DNA from: Seiridium cupressi
Lineage: Eukaryota; Ascomycota; Sordariomycetes; Amphisphaeriales; Sporocadaceae
Assembly (NCBI GenBank): GCA_036674765.1
Contig: JARVKI010000003.1
Span: 920,543 to 984,542 of the forward strand
Length of the DNA: 64,000 bases
Reading direction: 5' to 3'
Shown in pieces: positions 56,771 through 64,000 of this stretch. The position numbers and the translations under genes are program-made. Within the stretch, counting starts at the first letter, position 1. Each line of letters starts with the position of its first letter. Under the pieces are notes generated by a model. The model searched no databases. It saw only the letters and a program-made list of their open reading frames with translations, and was not told the DNA's origin.

Positions 56771-57607
56771 ATGGCAGCACGAGGCGGTCGAGGAGGTGGT
56801 CGGGGCGGACGAGGAGGTGCCCGCGGCGGCAAGGGAGGATCGTCCGGCCTTCCATGGGAATACGATCCCACTATCATCTCCGACCAACCCCAAGAAACCT
56901 ATCCGAAGACATATCGGCCTCCCTTAGCCAGCAGCTTTCCGCTCACAAACTCCGAGAGTCGTTCTGTACGATACTTTGTCAAGCTCCGCCGCGACTTTCA
57001 CAACTCACCTCTATACACCCACAAGCACCTGGCATCAGAAGCCGCAGGCGCATCCTCGAGGATCGAGGACCCCGTGTCGAAAACATACGGCCAGGAACAG
57101 GTCAACGAGCGTTATGGCATCAAGAGCAAGGCCACTGTCGACCCCTTCACGGCTGTACCCATGTTCACCCATCAGTTTGTGTCGGAGACCAGGACTATGC
57201 CTTATCTGAGGGGCCGCACATTCTACCATGACCTCTTCCCAGAGGAACTATGGCCGACGCTGGATGGCAAGGATGGCGGGCCCGCAAAGGATGCCCTATC
57301 CAAGGGCTCGAAGCGGAAGTCAATGGCGGGTGATGACCCATTGGACGATGAGGACGAGTTTGCGGTGCGAAAGAGACCGGAAACCGACGAGGAGAGGAGA
57401 CGGCGCATTGAAGAAGCTGCTACGGGCAGGGAAAACGAGGACGATGTTGCAGACGAGGATCCCGATGATGAGGAGGCTGAGATGAGCCAGGCAGACGATG
57501 ACTTTGAGGATGATGAGGATGGCGGAGACTACGACGCCGAACAGTACTTCGAGAACGGAGACGATGATGTGGAAGACGATGGTGGCGGCGGTGGCGATGA
57601 GTACTAG
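56771..57607 (+). CDS. rpc31: RNA polymerase III subunit RPC31 (Rpc7-like)
   Basis: Intronless, 278 residues. A Gly/Arg-rich N-terminus (AARGGRGGGRGGRGGARGG) looks like an RGG tract. The conserved central part includes ETYPKTYRPPLASSFPLT and the FVKLRRDFHNSPLYT segment. Long acidic stretches fill the C-terminal third, and the end DYDAEQYFENGDDDVED with a Gly-Gly-Asp-Glu-Tyr tail is typical of RPC31 proteins. The subunit sits in the RPC82/34/31 heterotrimer of Pol III needed for initiation at tRNA and 5S genes. Confidence 0.9.
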   Translation: MAARGGRGGGRGGRGGARGGKGGSSGLPWEYDPTIISDQPQETYPKTYRPPLASSFPLTNSESRSVRYFVKLRRDFHNSPLYTHKHLASEAAGASSRIEDPVSKTYGQEQVNERYGIKSKATVDPFTAVPMFTHQFVSETRTMPYLRGRTFYHDLFPEELWPTLDGKDGGPAKDALSKGSKRKSMAGDDPLDDEDEFAVRKRPETDEERRRRIEEAATGRENEDDVADEDPDDEEAEMSQADDDFEDDEDGGDYDAEQYFENGDDDVEDDGGGGGDEY

Positions 57608-58491
57608 GGTGAAGGTGCAAGGTCGATAACAGCATGAAAGCTCTGACCTGTCTTCTTGCATTGGGATGGCGTTTGAAAAGGGATGACTTTTGGCTTCCCG
57701 GACGTCAATAGTCCGGATCAACGCAAGGCAATCATTATATGGAAAGATACCAGTTTGCTTTTTTTTTTTTTATCTTTTTTTTTTATATCTGTTTCCATTT
57801 ATCATTCTTCCCTCATTCTCGCGGCCTGATTTCCAGTCTCGTGTGCATATCGTGATCTTGAAGCGCTTCACCCTAAGGGCCTGCCACGCAAGTCTCAGGC
57901 TAGAGGGCTACAGGTGCATCTCCACGTAGCAGAGTGGGAGCGACCAAATCGAACAACTCAAGACTAAGAGACCAATCAGCAAAGTTCGAAACAATATTCC
58001 CCGCGATCTTGGCTTACAGAAACCTGGGGTTGCGCTTGACCGAGTAAGTTGGTCTCCGGAACGAGTTGCTGCGATATCCATCCGTCCTCCGGACGCCACC
58101 GGCACAATTTTACGGCGGCCAAGCCACCAACAGGAAGTAGGTGGGTCAACTGCCGTCACAAAGCGAAACAGCCATAGTGGCCTTGACAAATTTCCGGAGC
58201 GGATGCGGCTGTCGTAGGCTCTTGATTTACCACGACTAGTGAATGGCGGGTTTACAATCACCCTGTGGATTTCTAACGAACCCCACTCGTACCTTAAAGT
58301 TACGCCGAGATGGACTTTACATGGACCCAACGGACGCCCAAATAGTGACCGGATGATACCAGGTCTCCTAAGCTCAATATTAAAAGCCATCGTGGAGCAT
58401 TTACTGGAGACCATCAAGCTTTGGAACAATCAATAGAAGGACCAACAAGGTTCAGCTTCCCAACCACAACCAAGCCTCTATATAAACCACA
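57608..58491. other. Intergenic with poly-T tract
   Basis: A T-rich tract (57760-57786) lies in the RPC31 3' region. The remainder should carry the promoter of the epimerase gene. No supportable ORF. Confidence 0.55.
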
Positions 58492-59853
58492 ATGTCTCAC
58501 AACATCCTCATCACCGGTGGATCCGGTTACCTGGGCGGAACTCTTCTTGCTCGTCTCGGAACCAGCAAACTGCCCTCCTACAACAAATTATTCGCTCTCG
58601 TTCGCACAGATGAGCAGGCACAAAAAGTCAAGGAGCTGTACGGGGCTGAACCCTTTCAAATCGACGCCTACGATGAAGCTGCGATACATAAAGCCGTTGT
58701 TAACAACGGGATCACAATTGTCTTCCACCTGATTGATCCAGTGAACTCAACGTCGCAGGTCGCCTTCATTAAGGCTCTCGGAGAGATCAAGAAGCGGAAG
58801 GGTGGCGATGTTCATTTTCTCCATGCAAGTTCCACCCCATGGTCCCAAGGACGAATATGTTTCGTTCGCTGACATGAACCATGTTATTTCGAAGACGACC
58901 GGGGCAAAGGTATTTTCTTCTCATGCAGGAGCGCCTAACGATCGCCCCTTACTTGACACGGAGCCAGATCTTTATGAGATACAGAAATCTCAGAAGTCGC
59001 ATCTTCTAATGAATTCTGTACGTGACTAAATTGCTCTAATTTGAAGACCTGTGACAGCTGATTGAGCTTCTCTGAGTAGGCTGTACAAACTAATAATACA
59101 GTAATTGAACTATCAGAGACTTTGGGCGTCCGCTCCTACATCTTCGCTCCTTGCATCGTCTGTACGTCGAAGTGGACTGGGCGGCAGAATATTTAAAACC
59201 GTTTCCTGGTGGCTAATCGCGTATCTAGACGGGAAAGGCGAAGGCTTCGGCAACCCTATCTCGATTCAGACTGTCGCCATAGTCAAGGCAGCAAAAGCAA
59301 CCCGGCGGGTATACACCACGGATGAAGGTAAACCAGTAAGTAGCCTCAAATCAAAGCGGACAGTCGGTCTGGTTCATTGTCCAATCTCTTGGATATATGC
59401 CTCCCACATCTTTCGGAGACCAGTAGCTTACTCTGATTCAAAATTATGTAGATCTGGCCTGTCTGTCATATCCTGGACAACACCAATTTGTACCTTTCCC
59501 TCCTAGGCGCCATGCTGTCCGGCTCCAACCCTGATCACGGCAAGAACGGCTATTATCTTGCAGCCTCAGGTTCTGTGGTTTGGACGAATCTATACGCCGC
59601 CATGGCCGCCACATTGCTCGAGCGCGGCGTCATTGATGATGCCACAATCGAGGCAGCGGATCATGCAGCTGTAGAAAAGATGGCCCAGGGGATCGGGTAC
59701 CCTCCTGAGCTCGTCAACTTTGCGCTAGGTGGAAATTGTACATTCACGGCCAATCATGGAGAGAAGATGGGCTGGAAGCCTACCTATAAGCCTGAGCACA
59801 TTCTCGAGGACGCCGGGAATGAGGTTGATCTGATCCTGGCAAACATTCAGTAA
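58492..59853 (+). CDS. NAD(P)-dependent epimerase/dehydratase-like (extended SDR)
   Basis: Five exons: 58492-58824, 58895-59021, 59102-59161, 59229-59335, 59452-59853; 342 residues. Intron 1 uses a GC donor (GCAAGT); the others use GT. Splicing restores DVHFLH-TTGAKVFSSHAG, APCIVY-GKGEGFGNP and EGKP-IWPVCHILDNT. The N-terminal Rossmann motif is ILITGGSGYLGG (TGxxGxxG). The usual YxxxK catalytic pair is not obvious; the segment near SHLLMNS where it would sit has no clear Tyr-x3-Lys, so activity may be atypical. Related fungal proteins are annotated as NAD-dependent epimerase/dehydratase or NmrA-like oxidoreductases. Substrate unknown. Confidence 0.82.
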
Positions 59854-60741
59854 GGGACTCGGGAAATAGGTGGTGTGTGACCCCTTCAAGTACATGCTTA
59901 GCAATGGTGCAATACAATTAAATGCCTGCTGCAGCTTTCTGAGGTTCCAAACATATGCCATGGATCACATAATCGCTTTTATTGTTGCAATGATGATATC
60001 GAGAAACCTTATCAGTCTGCCAGCTACCAATTAGTGCTAAGCGATACTTTTGATCAATAGCCGATGAAGTTGAAATCTGTGGACGCTTTCATATTAAATC
60101 ATAACAAGGGTTACACTAATGTGTCATTTAATCAGCCATTGACTTCGGCCCATGCATTCCAGAAAGATACACAGGTCAAGTCTCGGCATAAGCTGCAGAT
60201 TATACTAATAACCAACTCTGTCGCTCATACAATATTATAGTACACTATGAGACAGAACACTCATAGTTCGGCTTATAATAAAGTCTGTGGAACAGACAAG
60301 TAAATTCGAGCGGATCTGATTAGATGAGTTTATCTATTTAGACCCCTTTCATCTCGGTTACCTCTTGTAAAGATATTCAACGAATGCTATGATAGCGGGA
60401 AATGCATGGCTATGCGGGTCCTTGGAGGTCTGCTGCTTCTGGACCATGGCACAAACTAAGCAGATGATCGCCCAGTGGCCTTTTATCTCTACGGCAACAA
60501 GCTTTCCCACATTGGGTGTTGAGGTTGGTAGCGCTCAAGCCGAGGCTAACGGAGACTTAAATCACCTACATACAATGTAGAGTTAAAGGCAGACTAATAA
60601 CGTCAGCGACGCTAGAATACCATTGTCAACGGCGCTCTCCGTAGTTCTCTGTAAACAGATGCACCACGACTTCAGCGCTCGTTTATTTTTGCTTGCTTTG
60701 AGGACGATTTCTGGTGTTTCAGTATTGCGGTTCCTTTCCCA
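59854..60741. other. Intergenic, no gene seen
   Basis: AT-rich spacer; one 63-codon frame at 60389-60580 has no motif. Confidence 0.55.
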
Positions 60742-61413
60742 ATGTCTGCCCTTCCCTCCATCAGCATTGCATCTATCACTATTGGCTTTATTTCCTTTGG
60801 CCTCACCCTCGCGATCTGGTTGAACGCTTTCTGGCAGGCTTTCCTCACAGTCGCGCATGCGCCGACCCAGATCCAAGATGAGCTCTCGGTTCTCAGGCAG
60901 CAGCTGTACGAAGAGGCCGAGTACCTACGGAGGCTGCGCCGCCGCGAGAGGTGGCCATCAATGAGGCATCGCGACAGCCATCGCGCCAAGAGGGATGTAT
61001 ACGGAGACTCCGGGCCAGTGCGGGTCCTCTCGGACGCCGTCAAGGACCTGATGCATGACTTCAAGGTTTACGAACACCCCTTCTTGGTGATCCCAGGCAG
61101 AACGGATGAGGACCGGGGAGAGAAAGACTTGGAGTGGAGTTTCGATGCGATGAGGCAAAACTATCAGTGCGACTTACCTCGGCGGCTGATCTGGCTGCGT
61201 TTTCGTGGGAGCGTCACCAACATAGCCACGAAATTGGAGCGCATCCAGACCCATCGCGCAGCAATCGAGAGTACGGAGTGTCGGCTACTTATGATAGACT
61301 GCATGGGCTTGGTGCGTGAATGCCAGGATCGGATGTTGGACATGGATGACAGGATGCGAGTTGTAGAAGATCGTTTACTGGGGGCAAGAGTAGTGAGAGC
61401 CTCGGGGACTTGA
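60742..61413 (+). CDS. Membrane-anchored coiled-coil hypothetical protein
   Basis: Intronless, 223 residues. The N-terminus holds one hydrophobic segment (SIASITIGFISFGLTLAIWL, residues 7-26). It is followed by a Glu/Gln/Arg-rich coiled coil (DELSVLRQQLYEEAEYLRRL) and a basic region. The C-terminal half contains paired helices with a Cys (STECRLLMIDCMGLVREC) and ends with an acidic/basic helix (RMLDMDDRMRVVEDRLLG). The layout resembles lineage-specific fungal proteins of unknown function with an N-terminal anchor. Nothing points to an enzymatic role. Strong coding composition supports a real gene. Confidence 0.7.
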   Translation: MSALPSISIASITIGFISFGLTLAIWLNAFWQAFLTVAHAPTQIQDELSVLRQQLYEEAEYLRRLRRRERWPSMRHRDSHRAKRDVYGDSGPVRVLSDAVKDLMHDFKVYEHPFLVIPGRTDEDRGEKDLEWSFDAMRQNYQCDLPRRLIWLRFRGSVTNIATKLERIQTHRAAIESTECRLLMIDCMGLVRECQDRMLDMDDRMRVVEDRLLGARVVRASGT

Positions 61414-61659
61414 ATTGCAGCCCGATGCCAGCAACCACAACACCGTCCGTCTCATGTAACCGCGTCAGCCATCTTTTTTTCACTGAGCTTACAAGCCCAA
61501 TCAATAGAGTCTCCCGAGTTACGCATTTCGTCAACGAATCTCGTGGCTGACAGGACTACAGCAATCAGTATGGTAGGCATGGGCATGCATGACTCTACCA
61601 GCGTTTTCCCAAGTATCGCTATGATACTGCTTTCGGTTCCTAAATTGCGCTAGTCATAT

Positions 61660-63345
61660 CTATACGACCTTTTCGACTGCAGTATCATCGATGTTCTGGG
61701 CAGTGCTACCCTTGGGGGGTGCGTGGTCGTGTGTGATGAAACCATCTACCGTGGCCGTCTTGAATTTTCTTGCCGGTGTCTTTGCATCAAATAGGACATC
61801 AAGCTCTCCATAGGTTCGACCCTTGGGCTCGGGAAGACGAAAATACGCCCAGACAAAGCACAGCGCGCATGATCCCGCCCAGAAGAAACCCGACTTTGCT
61901 CCCCAGTTCCAGGCAGTAGGGTTAATCATCAAAGGTGTGATGACATTATTCACTATTCCAGTGATGTTGTACGAGTTTCTTGCCAGCACCACAGACTTGG
62001 TCTTGAGCCGAGTAGATGGTATCTCCGCAACCAATGCGTAGCACACAGGTCCAACCGTGCTGTCGTATACGAACGTGTAGACCAGAATCATGGAGCCGAT
62101 CGCCCACTGCGCACCGATATTCGATCTCCCAGCTAATCCGGCGAAGCCGATAATCGCCAGCACGACTACCATGATGGCTAAACCAGCCAAATATAATGTC
62201 CGGCGGCCGAACCATCCCATCAGGAACCAGGATGCGAGGACGCCGACAGCCCCGATACAGTACTGCGCAAGAGTCAACGTAAAGGCATTGCTGACATCGA
62301 GGCCAGCCTGTTGAAAGAAATAGCTGGAATAGCCCGAGTACGCCGAGCCGCAGAGAACTTGACAGGCCCAGACACCGCAAACAATCTCAGTACGCCGCAA
62401 ATCGATTCCCTTGAAGCAGTCGGTATAGCTTGTGCCAGCTGACACGGTCTTTTCGAGATGGTCAGTATAGACCATCATTGCGACAGTATGGTCTATGTTG
62501 AACTCGGCATTTGTCTTTCCGCTTGTCAGCCGGGCTACTGACTTCCTCGCCTCCTTGATGCAGCCGCGCCGGACAAGCCACCAAGGCGACTCTGGGGCAA
62601 ACACCACAGCGAGGCAGATGGGTATCGGCCAGAACCATTGCAGTGCAAAAGGGATCCTATAGCCCCACTGGTCGGTCCTGTTCACGAGCGCCCTCAAAAT
62701 GACGGAGGCGATAATCTGCCCGATAACCCAGCAAAGGTTAATGTAGGTGGTGAGGTAGGCACGCAGCTGCGTAGGACATACTTCCGACGCGTATGTGCAC
62801 GCTAGCGTCTGGAATATACCGAACGGGATACCGAGTAGGATCTCGCCCGCCAGAAGCGTTTGAACGTTGTGCGCAAAGAAAGGGATGAAGATGAAAGCAG
62901 TCACGAGCACCAGTGCCCCGCCCATGGTCTTCCTGTAGCCATACCTGTCAGCAATGATGCCGTTGATGAAGAGTCCCATGATCTGGCCGACAAGCACACC
63001 ATTCGAGAGGCCCGTCTGCCATGCGGCAGTCAACTCATAAGTACCGTTTGGTTGAAGATTCCCGAACTTCTCCTTGAAAGATGGAAAGCCAAAGAGGCTG
63101 TTCAGGAGAATCAAATCAAAGCCTTCCATGATGATGGCGGTTGACAATGCGAGGGACCAGAGAGCACCCTTCCGGTACACCTTCAAGCTCTGGACGAGTC
63201 CCATCCGATGCTCGAATTCGGTGGCTTTGGCGGCATCGGCTGCCATGTGCACCACTCCAGTATTTGCGGACATCTTTCTGATCGAGTCCCGAGGCAAGTG
63301 TATAACATTCGCCTCGGCGATCTCGTTGCTCGTGGATTTGGCCAT
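61660..63345 (-). CDS. MFS sugar:proton symporter, maltose/alpha-glucoside permease type
   Basis: Intronless, 561 residues, 12 predicted helices. Sugar-porter signatures: GIIADRYGYRKT after helix 2 (G-x3-D-R-x-G-x-R-K), ASEVCPTQLRAYLTTY after helix 4, and PESPWWLVRRG after helix 6. The late ALVAEIPSTRLKTKSVVLAR block is characteristic of the fungal MAL-type general alpha-glucoside permeases. The N-terminus is a ~55-residue cytosolic tail and the C-terminus is Lys-rich, as usual for endocytosis-regulated permeases. Expected substrate maltose or related alpha-glucosides, not proven. No MAL glucosidase or regulator is visible nearby, so it is not part of a MAL cluster within this window. Confidence 0.92.
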   Translation of the reverse strand: MAKSTSNEIAEANVIHLPRDSIRKMSANTGVVHMAADAAKATEFEHRMGLVQSLKVYRKGALWSLALSTAIIMEGFDLILLNSLFGFPSFKEKFGNLQPNGTYELTAAWQTGLSNGVLVGQIMGLFINGIIADRYGYRKTMGGALVLVTAFIFIPFFAHNVQTLLAGEILLGIPFGIFQTLACTYASEVCPTQLRAYLTTYINLCWVIGQIIASVILRALVNRTDQWGYRIPFALQWFWPIPICLAVVFAPESPWWLVRRGCIKEARKSVARLTSGKTNAEFNIDHTVAMMVYTDHLEKTVSAGTSYTDCFKGIDLRRTEIVCGVWACQVLCGSAYSGYSSYFFQQAGLDVSNAFTLTLAQYCIGAVGVLASWFLMGWFGRRTLYLAGLAIMVVVLAIIGFAGLAGRSNIGAQWAIGSMILVYTFVYDSTVGPVCYALVAEIPSTRLKTKSVVLARNSYNITGIVNNVITPLMINPTAWNWGAKSGFFWAGSCALCFVWAYFRLPEPKGRTYGELDVLFDAKTPARKFKTATVDGFITHDHAPPKGSTAQNIDDTAVEKVV

Positions 63346-63963
63346 GCTGGTGGTGTTGTGGTATCAGCCAAAATCGATGACGAGGGCTTGAGGGCAACCG
63401 CTATGCTGAATTTCTTTTATAATCGTTATATATGGGCCGGTAGTGTCTCGAGCCAATATCTTCCAAGCGAGGTGTCATAAATATTGGTTACTGCACGAAT
63501 CCATTTTCAAGAGTGCTCCTCGAGACTTTCAACTTGGAAGACTCTGCTAAAATTTCTATGGGCGACTATATCCTTAATTACTTGTTCGCCTTTTCCGAAC
63601 AGGCAAGACTAGCGGCTTGTCCCCCTAGCCTAGACCTCTGGTATAGGCAGCTAACAAACCCTATCTACAGCACTGGCGGAGGGGATGCACCATCCAGGAA
63701 AATGCGGAGGCGATGTGGAGAAACGACCACGAGCACGAGACCCGGGGAGATCTGCCGTGGGCGAGAGCATTGTGGCGCTGGACCATTCTGAGACCGGTGA
63801 ACTCTGCAAGCAGCAGCTATTCAGCTTCCCTGCTCCGTATCACTGCGGGCACTCCGATCTAGAGCACATGTGCCACGGATGTTACACCGGGCGGGGGGGG
63901 GGGGGGGGGGGGGGGGGGGGCCGACCACACCCCAGCACAAAAAAAAAAAAAAAAAACCGACAA

Positions 63964-63994
<31 letters not shown>

Positions 63995-64000
63995 GTTTAT
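63346..64000. other. Terminal spacer with homopolymers
   Basis: Promoter side of the permease, then a run of 28 G (63893-63920), 18 A (63939-63956) and 26 A (63969-63994). The ends look like an assembly or contig edge rather than biology. No gene seen. Confidence 0.6.

Noticed and set aside
1..64000. Secondary-metabolite or CRISPR-type system
   Set aside because: No PKS, NRPS, terpene synthase or repeat-spacer structure is present; the accessory genes are not arranged as such a cluster.

Overview
The window is nuclear DNA from a filamentous ascomycete (Pezizomycotina). Genes are separate, each with its own promoter, and many carry short introns of about 49-90 bp with GT(A/G)AGT-type donors and CTAAC/CTGAC-like branch sites. 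The protein families are also typical of these fungi: rhodopsin-domain (PTH11-type) membrane proteins, a JEN carboxylate transporter, an Hsm3-type proteasome chaperone and a YVC1 TRP channel. I see no bacterial operons, CRISPR array, intact transposon or rRNA. Exon limits given below were worked out by hand from reading frames and splice motifs.

Left third (1-27 kb): a rhodopsin-domain protein cut by the window edge; a nitroreductase; an esterase-fold protein that lacks the usual nucleophile serine; a Snf7/CHMP7-like ESCRT protein; a divergent pair RAD18 (-) and POL32 (+) that share a 477 bp promoter with ACGCG-type elements; a gene-poor 2.9 kb; a large mitochondrial PPR protein; a small Ser/Arg-rich protein; a second rhodopsin-domain gene; REX4 exonuclease; and a zinc NADP-type alcohol dehydrogenase.

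Middle (27-46 kb): a 1388-residue protein with four cytochrome-b5-like modules, each interrupted by a phase-1 intron at the same place; a macro-domain protein; a cysteine-rich zinc-ribbon repeat protein whose upstream coding region is broken by nonsense codons; a small Cys-rich protein; and a FAD monooxygenase beside a JEN-type monocarboxylate transporter, both on the minus strand.

Right third (44-64 kb): a YVC1-like vacuolar cation channel; 3.7 kb without a supportable gene; a large AAA+ ATPase with a disordered Lys/Ser-rich N-terminus; an HSM3-like gene followed by a 5-copy 10-bp tandem repeat; RPC31 of RNA polymerase III; an NAD-dependent epimerase with a GC-AG intron; a membrane-anchored coiled-coil protein; and a maltose-permease-type MFS transporter. 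The window ends in long G and A homopolymers that look like an assembly edge.

Housekeeping genes for replication and repair (RAD18, POL32), RNA processing and transcription (REX4, RPC31), proteasome assembly (HSM3), ESCRT and mitochondrial expression are interleaved with accessory genes (transporters, monooxygenase, PTH11-like proteins). No single pathway spans the window. The strongest local functional links are RAD18/POL32 and monooxygenase/JEN transporter. The two most unusual loci are the b5-repeat gene and the decaying zinc-ribbon gene.
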